Shown here piece by piece: positions 1 through 6,865 of a stretch of DNA of 8,376 bases. A program made the position numbers and the translations under genes. Positions within the stretch are counted from its first letter, which is position 1, and every line of letters begins with the position of its first letter. The notes beneath the pieces are model-generated. The model saw only the letters and a list, made by a program, of their open reading frames with translations, was not told the DNA's origin and searched no databases. This DNA comes from Syntrophales bacterium (lineage in GTDB: Bacteria > Desulfobacterota > Syntrophia > Syntrophales > UBA5619), in contig JAQTRB010000053.1 in assembly GCA_028712015.1 (NCBI GenBank), positions 1 through 8,376 of the forward strand, read 5' to 3'.

Positions 1-672
1 TACATGCCGCTGGTCTTCAACATTGCCGCTTCGGGAATCATCAATCTTGCCGGGTATCCCGCGGCGGTTCAGGACGAAGGAAACAGTCGGGCGATGTGGG
101 CCTCGGTTGGCGATGTTCGGAGCAATACATCTCGTATCGTATACTATTATGCCGATACAAGCGGCGGCAACAGCGGCAGCCCCGTCTGGCAATATTTCTC
201 CGATACCGGGGCGAGACGAATCATCGCCGTTCACGCGTTTGGCAACCCCTCATATAATGGCGGGCCCCGTCTGGTGAGCCAGAACCAGGCGCTGATTGAA
301 AGCTGGATGGAATGGGCTCCGCCTCCGCCTCCTCCCCCTTCCGGCGGTGGCGGTGGCGGCGGGTGTTTCATCGCCACGGCCGCTTACGGCTCCTATCTGG
401 ATCCCCATGTGCAGGTGTTGCGCGATTTCCGGGATCGCCGGCTTCTGAAGAGCGGACCGGGGCGGGCGTTCGTGCGGTGGTACTATGACTATTCCCCGCC
501 GGTGGCCGCGTGGATCGAGGGTCGCGAAGGCCTGCGGACGGCAACGCGGATGCTGCTGACGCCGGTGGTCTTCGGGGTAAAGTATCCGCTGGGGTTGCTT
601 GCCGGGTTCGGGTTCGTGGTGGTTGCGGTCGGCGGGATCTATTGCACCCGGCGGCGGGCCTCCCGCACCTGA
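1..672 (+). CDS. Secreted V8/trypsin-like serine protease with CFI-box C-terminal anchor (5'-truncated)
   Basis: The reading frame is already open at base 1, so this is the C-terminal 223 codons of a longer gene; the ATG at base 4 is probably internal. Counting from that ATG, the motif GGNSGSP (54-60) is the nucleophile loop of chymotrypsin/V8-fold serine proteases, with Ser57 as the likely catalytic serine. The His and Asp of the triad would lie upstream of the window. After the protease domain comes a low-complexity linker (seven Pro, one Ser, seven Gly; about 106-120), then CFIATAAYGS (121-130), the signature of the CFI-box-CTERM tail found on some exported bacterial proteins. The protein ends with a hydrophobic segment (about 195-214) and a basic CTRRR end, like a sorting or membrane-anchor signal. 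The likely role is an exported, envelope-anchored endopeptidase; its substrate is unknown. It converges on the larA homologue with 19 bp between the stop codons and no visible terminator. Confidence 0.82.
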   Translation, partial: YMPLVFNIAASGIINLAGYPAAVQDEGNSRAMWASVGDVRSNTSRIVYYYADTSGGNSGSPVWQYFSDTGARRIIAVHAFGNPSYNGGPRLVSQNQALIESWMEWAPPPPPPPSGGGGGGGCFIATAAYGSYLDPHVQVLRDFRDRRLLKSGPGRAFVRWYYDYSPPVAAWIEGREGLRTATRMLLTPVVFGVKYPLGLLAGFGFVVVAVGGIYCTRRRASRT

Positions 673-691
673 TCCTTCCGGGTTTCGAGCC

Positions 692-1978
692 TTACAGGTC
701 CGGTGAAGCCGTGATCCGCGGCAACATGTCCGGCGCATGGGTCAGGACCGTGACGCGAGCGCCGGACCCTTTTTGGGCCAGGGCCTCGTCCAGGGCCTCC
801 TGAACGGAGGAAAAATGGCGGAAGCCCAGCTTTGCGGCCTCCTCCGCGCAAATGCCGTCGGAGACGATCCAGACCTCTTCCCGCTCCCTGACCTGCGCCC
901 AGGCGATCGCCAGCGCGGCGCCCACCTCGTCATCGAGCTCTCGGAGGGAGACCATCTCCCGTAGCCGCCGGGAGCCGTACGGGGTCATTTCCAGCATGTT
1001 GCCGTGCGTCTGCGCGATCCCTTCCGGGCAGGGGGTCGCCACGATCACGATCCCCCCCGCCTTGACCGCCAGGTCCGACGGGTAGAGGGTCTTGTGTGCC
1101 TGCCAAAACTCGATATCGCAGGGATGTGAACTCGACAGGACGATATCGGCCTCCTCCGGGATCGGGACGTCGTACACCTCCCGGGATCTTGCGACTCCGG
1201 CCCGGAACGCCTCCACCACGTCGCCGAAAAAGGCTTCAACGACCCGGCCGTGCCGATTGAGAACCGTGTTGAGGATCGTGTTCATCCCGACCCGGCGGGC
1301 CATCTGGTCAAGCTCCCGGCGGACGGGGTTCTCCAGGACGCCCAGGTAGGAACGGGGCGCCCGCACCGAAAGCAGGTGGGTGTAAGCCGTGGTCTCCTCC
1401 CCGGAGACGCCCGGCTGGATGATCTTCGCGCCGCCGGCGTAGCCGGGGATGTGGTGGGGGACGATGCTGCCGATTCCCATCTTGAAATCGGCCTCGATCA
1501 CCGTGCGGTTGATCCGAATGCGTTCGCCGTTTTCCGTCGTTCCCACATCGACGAGCGCGGCCGCGTCCCTGTAGGGATGGTTGACGACCGGCACGCGGCG
1601 GAGCGTCTCTTCGCCGAATTTCTCCCGGATCTCCCCGTCCGTCATGAAGCGGTGGGTTCCGAGCGCGATGATTACGCGGATCTCCGCATCGGGTATCCCG
1701 GCCGCATTGCATTCGTCCAGCAGGATCGGAATCAGGACATCCGTCGGCGTCAGGCGTGTATTGTCGTCCGCGATCAGGACCGCGTTTTTCCGGCCCCGGA
1801 GCTGCTCTCTCAAGGGCAGAGCCCCGATGGGCGATAACAACGCCCGCCGGATTTCCGCCTCGACATCCTCTACCGGCGCCGCGTCCCGCGGGGAGTACAC
1901 CCCGACAAGATTGGCCTCGGGAATGCGAACCTCGATGCTCTCTGTTCCATAGGGCAATATTACGTTGCGGATCATCAT
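692..1978 (-). CDS. LarA-family nickel-pincer 2-hydroxyacid racemase/epimerase homologue
   Basis: The 428-residue protein matches the lactate racemase LarA family in length and motifs. LarA uses a nickel-pincer nucleotide (NPN) cofactor to invert the carbinol of a 2-hydroxyacid through hydride transfer. Numbered from the ATG at 1978, it has DNTR (72-75), GTHR with His109, PHHIPGYAGGAK with His175 and Lys185, His201, and Q-x-x-K (293-296). The His/Lys spacings equal those of Lactobacillus plantarum LarA (H108, H174, K184, H200), where the lysine holds the cofactor, so the protein looks catalytically competent. I chose ATG 1978 because AGGG at 1990-1987 lies 8 nt upstream; a GTG at 1987 (three residues longer) and an ATG at 1975 are alternatives. 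It follows ilvD by 13 nt and is last in the panB-ilvD run. The family includes lactate, malate and sugar-acid enzymes, so the substrate is open. Maturation genes larB, larC and larE are not in the window. Confidence 0.9.
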   Translation of the reverse strand: MMIRNVILPYGTESIEVRIPEANLVGVYSPRDAAPVEDVEAEIRRALLSPIGALPLREQLRGRKNAVLIADDNTRLTPTDVLIPILLDECNAAGIPDAEIRVIIALGTHRFMTDGEIREKFGEETLRRVPVVNHPYRDAAALVDVGTTENGERIRINRTVIEADFKMGIGSIVPHHIPGYAGGAKIIQPGVSGEETTAYTHLLSVRAPRSYLGVLENPVRRELDQMARRVGMNTILNTVLNRHGRVVEAFFGDVVEAFRAGVARSREVYDVPIPEEADIVLSSSHPCDIEFWQAHKTLYPSDLAVKAGGIVIVATPCPEGIAQTHGNMLEMTPYGSRRLREMVSLRELDDEVGAALAIAWAQVREREEVWIVSDGICAEEAAKLGFRHFSSVQEALDEALAQKGSGARVTVLTHAPDMLPRITASPDL

Positions 1979-1991
1979 GTTCGGCACCCTG

Positions 1992-3686
1992 CTATTCCAG
2001 GACGGATCCCTTCATCGCCGAACCCACCATCCGCCGGTAGCGCTCCAGGAGCGAGCCTTTCGCGATGTTCGTGCTTTCGGGCGGTTTCCACGTGTTTTTT
2101 CGCCCCTCCAGAACCCGCGGATCGACCTCCAGCGTAAGGGTGCGCGCCGGGATATCGATCCGGATCACGTCTCCCTCGGCGACGAGGGAGATGGGCCCCC
2201 CCAGATAGGCCTCGGGCGATACATGGCCGATGCAGGCTCCCTGCGTCGCGCCGGAAAACCGCCCGTCGGTGATCAGGGCGACGGTCTTGCCCAGCCCCAT
2301 GCCGATGATCGCCGAGGTGGGCAGGAGCTGTTCGCGCATCCCGGGCCCTCCCTTGGGCCCCTCGTACCGGATGACGACCACGTCCCCGGGCTGGATGATC
2401 CCGCCGAAGATCGCCTCCAGCGCCTCCTCCTCCCGGTCGAAGACGCGCGCCGGGCCGGAATGGACCAGCATTTCCGGGGCGACCGCGGCGCTTTTGACGA
2501 CCGCGCCCTCGGGGGCCAGGTTTCCGCGGAGGATGGCGAGCCCGCCCCGGGGGGAGATCGGGGCTTCGACCGGATGGATCACCTCGGGATTCAGAACGTT
2601 CCGGCCGGAGATGTTTTCGGCGACGGTCTTTCCCGTCGCCGTCAGGCAATCGGGATGGATCAGCTTGTGGGCGGCAAGCTCGTTCATCAGGGCCGGGATG
2701 CCGCCGGCACGGTACATGTCGCCGGCAAAGAATTTCCCGGCCGGCTTGAGGAGGGTCAGATGCGGTGTCCGCTCGGCGATCTCGGTGAATTTGTCCATTT
2801 CCAGCGCGAGGCCGACCTCCCGGGCGATCGCCGGCAGATGGAGGCAGGTGTTGGTGGAACCGCCGATCGCCATGTCGACGGCCATGGCGTTTTCGAAGGC
2901 CTTGAGCGTCATGATGTCCCGCGGCAGGATGTTCCGGTTGTGGAGCTGCATGATTGCCCGTCCCGCGCGCCGGGCCAGCGCGACGCGGGCCCCGTAGGTC
3001 GCCGGGACGAGGGCGCCGTCGGTCAGCGTCATGCCGAGCGCCTCCGTCAACATGTTCATCGAGTTGGCGGTCCCCATCATGGCGCAGGAGCCGCACCCGG
3101 GGCAGGCCGCGTGCTCGAATTCGGTCAGCTCCGCTTCGCTCATCTCGCCCCGGATCACCTTCCCCTCGGCTTCGATCAGGTCCGTGTAGCAGACCTGCTT
3201 TCCCTGGAAGGAGGTATTGTCCATCGGGCCGCCGCTCACCAGGATGGCCGGAATGTTGAGCCTCCCCGCGGCCATCAGCATTCCCGGCGTCACCTTGTCG
3301 CAGTTGGTCAGAAGCACCATGGCGTCGAAACCGTGCGCCGTGACCATCAGCTCGATCAGATCGGCGATCATCTCGCGGCTGAGCATGGGCATTTTCATCC
3401 CCGCATGCCCCGTGGCGAGGCCGTCGCAGATCGCAATGCAGGGGAACTCCAGCGGTGTCCCCCCCGCCTCGGCCACCCCCAGCTTGATCGCCTGGCAGAG
3501 CGACTGCAGGTGGACATGGCCGGGCACCACTTCGTTGAAGGAGTTGACCACGGCCACGAGCGGCTTGTCCAGGTTCTCCCTGCCGAGGCCCATGGAATAG
3601 AAAAGGGAGCGGTGCGTGGCGCGGTCGATTCCCTGCGTGACGAGGGAGCTGCGCAGCGGTCCGCGGGATGGATTGTCTCGGGTCAT
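1992..3686 (-). CDS. ilvD: Dihydroxy-acid dehydratase, E. coli-type
   Basis: IlvD dehydrates 2,3-dihydroxyisovalerate to 2-oxoisovalerate and 2,3-dihydroxy-3-methylvalerate to 2-oxo-3-methylvalerate, in cytosolic Val/Ile/Leu synthesis; 2-oxoisovalerate is also the PanB substrate. The 564 residues are within the normal family length. Visible motifs are NSFNEVVPGHVHL (about 49-60), TNCDKVTPGM with Cys129 (cluster), Asp130 and Lys131 (metal site), CPGCGSC (195-201), GGSTNT (275-280), RYEGPKGGPGM (440-450) and TDGRFSG with Ser478. Position 56 is Gly, as in E. coli IlvD, where the plant and mycobacterial [2Fe-2S] enzymes carry a cluster cysteine, so an oxygen-sensitive E. coli-like cluster is likely. 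The motifs fit IlvD rather than the sugar-acid dehydratase Edd. The start is set at ATG 3686, just after AAGGAGG (3697-3691); an in-frame extension to 3713 would lie across that site. The gene is 78 nt downstream of panB. Confidence 0.95.
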   Translation of the reverse strand: MTRDNPSRGPLRSSLVTQGIDRATHRSLFYSMGLGRENLDKPLVAVVNSFNEVVPGHVHLQSLCQAIKLGVAEAGGTPLEFPCIAICDGLATGHAGMKMPMLSREMIADLIELMVTAHGFDAMVLLTNCDKVTPGMLMAAGRLNIPAILVSGGPMDNTSFQGKQVCYTDLIEAEGKVIRGEMSEAELTEFEHAACPGCGSCAMMGTANSMNMLTEALGMTLTDGALVPATYGARVALARRAGRAIMQLHNRNILPRDIMTLKAFENAMAVDMAIGGSTNTCLHLPAIAREVGLALEMDKFTEIAERTPHLTLLKPAGKFFAGDMYRAGGIPALMNELAAHKLIHPDCLTATGKTVAENISGRNVLNPEVIHPVEAPISPRGGLAILRGNLAPEGAVVKSAAVAPEMLVHSGPARVFDREEEALEAIFGGIIQPGDVVVIRYEGPKGGPGMREQLLPTSAIIGMGLGKTVALITDGRFSGATQGACIGHVSPEAYLGGPISLVAEGDVIRIDIPARTLTLEVDPRVLEGRKNTWKPPESTNIAKGSLLERYRRMVGSAMKGSVLE

Positions 3687-3719
3687 GGCTCCTCCTTGAA
3701 TAAAAAAGACCAAAACTTG

Positions 3720-3763
3720 CCCAACCTTCGCTCCATCGGGAGGATAAGGATGGGACGGTTGGG
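3720..3763 (-). promoter_or_regulatory. Stem-loop plus U-run between panB and ilvD
   Basis: On the minus strand, one base after the panB stop codon, CCCAACC (3763-3757) pairs with GGTTGGG (3726-3720). An inner arm CCATC (3753-3749) pairs with GATGG (3737-3733). Twelve bases further on is TTTTTT (3707-3702), followed by the ilvD ribosome binding site. This could be a weak terminator or attenuator, an RNA-processing site, or chance. The gap between stem and U-run is longer than in a classical intrinsic terminator, so I treat it only as a candidate. Confidence 0.3.
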
Positions 3764-3764
3764 A

Positions 3765-4601
3765 TCAGCGGAGCGGAAAATGTTTGTCGATTTCCGGGCC
3801 GCCGCCGTAAGTCTCCTCCTTCGCGGGATAGTCTCCGGAACGGACATCCTGGGTAAACGCGTTGAACACCTCGGTGCACTCCATGCCCATTTTTTTATAC
3901 CGGCGGGCGAAGCGGGGCACGAAATCCCCGAAAAGTCCCAGCAGGTCATAGGCATTGAGGTTGTGGCCGTCCACCCAAGGGCCCGCGCCCACGCCAATCG
4001 TCGTTGCCCGAACCGATTCGGTGATGACCTTCGCCACCCCGCTCGGGATGCACTCCAGAACGATCGCAAAAACCCCCGCCTCGTCCAGCGCCCGCGCGTC
4101 GGCGATCAACTGGTCCGCTTCCTCCTTGGTCTTTCCCTGAACCTTGAACCCGCCGAGGGCGGAAGAGCTCTGGGGTGTGAGACCGATATGGCCGATGACC
4201 GGAATACCGGCCCGGGTGATCTTCAGGACGGAGGGGGCCGCATGGACTCCCCCTTCCAGCTTGACGCAGTCGGCGCCACTTTCCTTGACGATCCGTCCGG
4301 CCGAAGTCAGAGCCGCTTCCGGGCTGACCTGGTAGCTCATGAACGGCATGTCCCCGACGACCAAGGTATCGGGGGCGCCGCGGCGCACGGCATTGGTATG
4401 GTAGATGATCTCCTCCAGCGTCACGGGGTTCGTGAGGGGCAACCCCTGGATGACCATGCCGAGCGAATCCCCCACGAGGATCATTTCCGCCTCGGAGGCT
4501 TCCACCAGGCGGGCAAAGACATGGTCATACACCGTGATCATCGTGACCCTCTGCCCGGCCCTCTTTTTTTCGCGAAAAGAAGGGATGGTGATCTTTTTCA
4601 T
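3765..4601 (-). CDS. panB: 3-methyl-2-oxobutanoate hydroxymethyltransferase (ketopantoate hydroxymethyltransferase)
   Basis: PanB adds a hydroxymethyl group from 5,10-methylenetetrahydrofolate to 2-oxoisovalerate, giving ketopantoate, the first committed step of pantothenate/CoA synthesis; it is cytosolic and Mg-dependent. The 278-residue protein has the usual length and the family blocks in order: VGDSLGMV (43-50, metal ligand Asp45), GDMPFMSY (83-90, Asp84), KLEGG (114-118), GHIGLTPQ (137-144), LEC with the likely catalytic base Glu183, and GVGAG-x3-DGH (203-213). The last is usually DGQ, a mild deviation. I chose ATG 4601 because AAAGGAG lies 5 nt upstream and the protein then begins MKKITIP; an in-frame ATG at 4634 sits upstream of that site and is less likely. 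It is the first gene of the panB-ilvD-larA run, with a strong promoter about 40 nt upstream. panC and panE are not in the window. Confidence 0.96.
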   Translation of the reverse strand: MKKITIPSFREKKRAGQRVTMITVYDHVFARLVEASEAEMILVGDSLGMVIQGLPLTNPVTLEEIIYHTNAVRRGAPDTLVVGDMPFMSYQVSPEAALTSAGRIVKESGADCVKLEGGVHAAPSVLKITRAGIPVIGHIGLTPQSSSALGGFKVQGKTKEEADQLIADARALDEAGVFAIVLECIPSGVAKVITESVRATTIGVGAGPWVDGHNLNAYDLLGLFGDFVPRFARRYKKMGMECTEVFNAFTQDVRSGDYPAKEETYGGGPEIDKHFPLR

Positions 4602-4648
4602 ATCTGCTCCTTTGGATGGAATCGGGACCGGCATTCTGATGAGGATCG

Positions 4649-4677
4649 AGTATATGAAGATGGGGTTTACCTGTCAA
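4649..4677 (-). promoter_or_regulatory. Sigma70-type promoter for panB-ilvD-larA
   Basis: On the minus strand the -35 box TTGACA (4677-4672) is a perfect consensus match. It is followed by a 17-nt spacer and the -10 box TATACT (4654-4649), which matches five of six. The predicted transcript starts near 4642 and gives a leader of about 40 nt to the panB ATG at 4601. Confidence 0.75.
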
Positions 4678-4700
4678 GGCAATTGGCCGGAGGCAATTGG
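4677..4700. repeat. Tandem 10-bp direct repeat abutting the panB -35 box (possible operator)
   Basis: AGGCAATTGG occurs at 4677-4686 and again at 4691-4700, separated by CCGG, giving a 14-bp period. Each copy contains the palindrome CAATTG. The first copy overlaps the -35 box of the panB promoter by one base, a position typical of activator or repressor sites. The regulator is unknown. Confidence 0.45.
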
Positions 4701-4791
4701 TTGGAGGAAACCCTAGGATTATCCTCTCTATCGTTTCTTCACGACTAAAATCAAATCCCATTCCTCCGTAACAAATCGCGATAAAATCTTA

Positions 4792-4820
4792 TTGACATGC
4801 AGGACTCCTTTCGCTATGGG
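4792..4820 (+). promoter_or_regulatory. Candidate promoter for the hydrolase/NTF2-like lipoprotein gene
   Basis: TTGACA (4792-4797) is a perfect -35 box. It is followed by exactly 17 nt and TATGGG (4815-4820), a weak -10 that matches only the first three bases of TATAAT. The predicted transcript would start near 4827, about 45 nt before the ATG at 4874. A weak -10 often means low basal or activator-dependent use. The whole 4602-4873 gap is a divergent promoter region between this gene and panB. Confidence 0.5.
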
Positions 4821-4873
4821 GAACCGTCAAAAGGGTATGTTTTTTATCAATTAAATGATGGGAGGAGATGTCC

Positions 4874-6154
4874 ATGACGGTAATTTCCCGATGGATGAAA
4901 AATTTAAGTTTATTGATTGGAATGGCTATGATTTTAATGTCATGTGTCCCTACGATGACTGCAATGAAGCCAAGTGAAGCATCACATAATAAGGGCTTCG
5001 GAAATCTTGCTACAAAGGAGGGGTTTAAATTTTCTTATGAATTCTTTCCGTCAGCGATTAAAGGTCCTACCGTCATTTATATACCCGGAGGGGCCGGCAG
5101 ATCTGGATCCATTGTTGATAGTTTAGCATCGCCTTTAAATCGATCCCATTTTAATTTTATTGCTTTTGATTTTGCAGACCCACCGGCCGGTTCCATGAAC
5201 CAACAAGAGATGCTTAAATATTTAAATAATCAAAGGAATAGTAGGTCTACTTGGTTGCCGATATCCGGCCGGAATTCTGCCGCCGAGAATATTTTACGGA
5301 ATGAAATATCCTCTGTCATTGAATTCGTTGAACGCGCTCCTTCCCATAGCCCAGACAAGGGAATATATTTAATTGGAGGAAGCTTTGGCAGTTGGCTGTC
5401 GTTACTGACCGTTCAAGCTTTCCCGGATAAAATAAAAGGCGTTGTCTTTGTCTCTCCTTCGACGATTCCTCTGCTTATTGAGCAATATCCCGGTGCGAAA
5501 AAGTATTTGACATCGCTCACGGACAGCTTTGGAAATCGACCGGCTCTGGCAATAGGAAGCAAACAAGACATCATCGCACCATTTTTGTCAAAAACAGAGT
5601 CGGCATTAGACGCCGCAAATCTATTTCAAAAGCATATTGGAGCAAATGTGGAAGTCATGGAAGTTTCGAATAATGCTCATGCAAGATTTTTAATTCAAGA
5701 AAGCGGTGCAGTGAGAGATAAAATTGTGATCTGGTTGGTCGGGAACAGCAAAAAAGCGGAGCGCCCCGCGCCCGTTCTTTCTGTTAAAGAAACGGTGACC
5801 ACCACCGTTGCCGCAACCGGTGACAACGCGGATGAGGTAGCGATAAAGGTGGTCTTGAAAGGGCTGGAGAAAGCCTCGAACGAAAAAGATGTCGTAGCCT
5901 ATAAGAGTTTTTGGACGAAGGATGGCATTTTTATTGACGGACAAAATAGAGAACGTAGAGTCCAAGAAGAAGCCAATGGACCCTGGAGGAGAGCGGAGAG
6001 GGAAATGAAATACAAGGTCACCCAAATCAAACTCAATGGAGATCACGCGCAAGTCAAGGTGGAATATTCCAGTAATTTGAGAGAGATCGATATGGTATTC
6101 GACCTTGTTGGAATGGAGGGTCTCTGGAAAATAAAAAAACGAGACTTTCAGTAA
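4874..6154 (+). CDS. Lipoprotein: alpha/beta-hydrolase fused to a C-terminal NTF2-like domain
   Basis: The 426-residue protein begins with a lipoprotein signal peptide: basic N-terminus, hydrophobic stretch 11-22, lipobox LMSC with the lipidated Cys24. Residues about 50-290 look like an alpha/beta-hydrolase: a strand and oxyanion region YIPGGAG (69-75), nucleophile elbow IGGSFGS (167-173) with Ser170, probable acid Asp232 in GSKQD, and probable His269 in NNAHA. It may be an esterase- or peptidase-type hydrolase of the envelope; the substrate cannot be read from sequence. Residues 315-426 form an NTF2/SnoaL-like domain closely related to the whole mature part of the protein at 6356-6805. ATG 4874 is preferred because GGAGGAG (4861-4867) lies 6 nt upstream; the ATG at 4868 abuts that site. 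Base composition is much more AT-rich than the panB side, suggesting a separate origin. Confidence 0.85.
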   Translation: MTVISRWMKNLSLLIGMAMILMSCVPTMTAMKPSEASHNKGFGNLATKEGFKFSYEFFPSAIKGPTVIYIPGGAGRSGSIVDSLASPLNRSHFNFIAFDFADPPAGSMNQQEMLKYLNNQRNSRSTWLPISGRNSAAENILRNEISSVIEFVERAPSHSPDKGIYLIGGSFGSWLSLLTVQAFPDKIKGVVFVSPSTIPLLIEQYPGAKKYLTSLTDSFGNRPALAIGSKQDIIAPFLSKTESALDAANLFQKHIGANVEVMEVSNNAHARFLIQESGAVRDKIVIWLVGNSKKAERPAPVLSVKETVTTTVAATGDNADEVAIKVVLKGLEKASNEKDVVAYKSFWTKDGIFIDGQNRERRVQEEANGPWRRAEREMKYKVTQIKLNGDHAQVKVEYSSNLREIDMVFDLVGMEGLWKIKKRDFQ

Positions 6155-6301
6155 ACCCTTTGGCATCCGAATAGGCGTTCCGGGGAAAATTTAAAAGCGG
6201 CTCTTGTGAATCATCTCTTTTATGATCATTCCATTTCTTCAATCGGTAGAGGTCATTTCATAGGGCTTTTGTTTGCGGAACATATTCCAGCGATATGTCA
6301 T

Positions 6302-6341
6302 TTTAAAGATGCCCCCGTCATGCTTCGGGGGCATCTTTAAA
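6302..6341. terminator. Bidirectional intrinsic terminator between convergent genes
   Basis: TTTAAAGATGCCCCCG (6302-6317) is followed by an 8-nt loop and its exact reverse complement CGGGGGCATCTTTAAA (6326-6341), giving a perfect 16-bp stem. The GC-rich core is flanked by A/T runs on both sides, so it can work in both directions. It lies 147 nt after the hydrolase stop and 14 nt after the stop of the convergent NTF2-like gene. I saw no gene in 6155-6300. Confidence 0.85.
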
Positions 6342-6355
6342 GATAATGATGTCTT

Positions 6356-6805
6356 TTACTGCATATCTCGTTTCATTATTTTCCATTGACCATCCTGTTT
6401 TACGAGATCAAACACCAGATCAAGTTCTCTCCCATTACTCGAAAACTCCACCAGAACTTGTGCCTTGTCCTCTTTAAGAGAGATCTTCGTGACCTTGTAT
6501 TTTTCAGTTTCCTTCTCCATTCGTCTCAGCATGGAGCGATTGGGTTCTCTACGGGTGAGAAACTCCTTGCCTTCCCGGTTCACAAAAACACCATCCCTCA
6601 TCCAGTAACTTTTATAGGCTTCCGGATCTTTTCCATTCCAGGCTTTTTCAAGACCCGCAAAGAACGCTATTATCGTATTCTCATCCGCATTTGCGCCCGT
6701 TACGACGCTTTTCGTGGCCGTGGTTGGGGCAGCACACCCGGCGATGACAAGAATGAGAACCACCAAACCAACCGTGTAGGCCGCTGCTAATTTTTTCATC
6801 TCCAT
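6356..6805 (-). CDS. Small NTF2-like domain lipoprotein
   Basis: This is a 149-residue predicted lipoprotein: signal segment 6-21, then lipobox IAGC with Cys24. The mature part is a short Thr/Ala-rich linker and one NTF2/SnoaL-like domain (about 36-149). It shares TG-x-NADE, GLEKA, AYKS-x-W, KYKVT, VFDLV and WKI-x-KRD with the C-terminus of the hydrolase at 4874-6154. In the last 48 residues about two thirds of positions are identical by eye. NTF2-like domains can be enzymes, ligand binders or dimerisation modules, and no catalytic assignment is possible here. AAGGAGGG (6816-6809) serves either ATG 6805 or ATG 6799; the first is given. It lies 60 nt downstream of the M19 dipeptidase-like gene on the same strand, so the two are probably co-transcribed and exported to the same compartment. 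Confidence 0.85.
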   Translation of the reverse strand: MEMKKLAAAYTVGLVVLILVIAGCAAPTTATKSVVTGANADENTIIAFFAGLEKAWNGKDPEAYKSYWMRDGVFVNREGKEFLTRREPNRSMLRRMEKETEKYKVTKISLKEDKAQVLVEFSSNGRELDLVFDLVKQDGQWKIMKRDMQ

Positions 6806-6865
6806 TTTCCCTCCTTATTGTGTTGAACATCCTTATCCGCATTGATAAAAAACTACCCGCTACGT

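Noticed and set aside
1250..1837. Plus-strand open frame of 195 codons opposite the larA homologue
   Set aside because: It has no domain, no ribosome binding site, and is fully explained by the conserved LarA-family gene on the other strand.
1975..3879. A 634-codon minus-strand frame overlapping ilvD in another phase
   Set aside because: It is low-complexity Arg/Gly/Pro-rich and entirely overlaps ilvD, whose conserved motifs and ribosome binding site are clear.
1965..4748. A 927-codon plus-strand open frame opposite panB and ilvD
   Set aside because: Its composition (rich in Gly, Arg, His, Asp) and lack of any recognisable domain mark it as an antisense shadow of GC-rich codons; the minus-strand PanB and IlvD motifs are unambiguous.
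5690..6166. Minus-strand frame of 158 codons opposite the NTF2-like part of the hydrolase
   Set aside because: It is antisense to a conserved domain. The opposite strand of the paralogous gene at 6386-6790 shows a similar open shadow, simply because the two genes are homologous.
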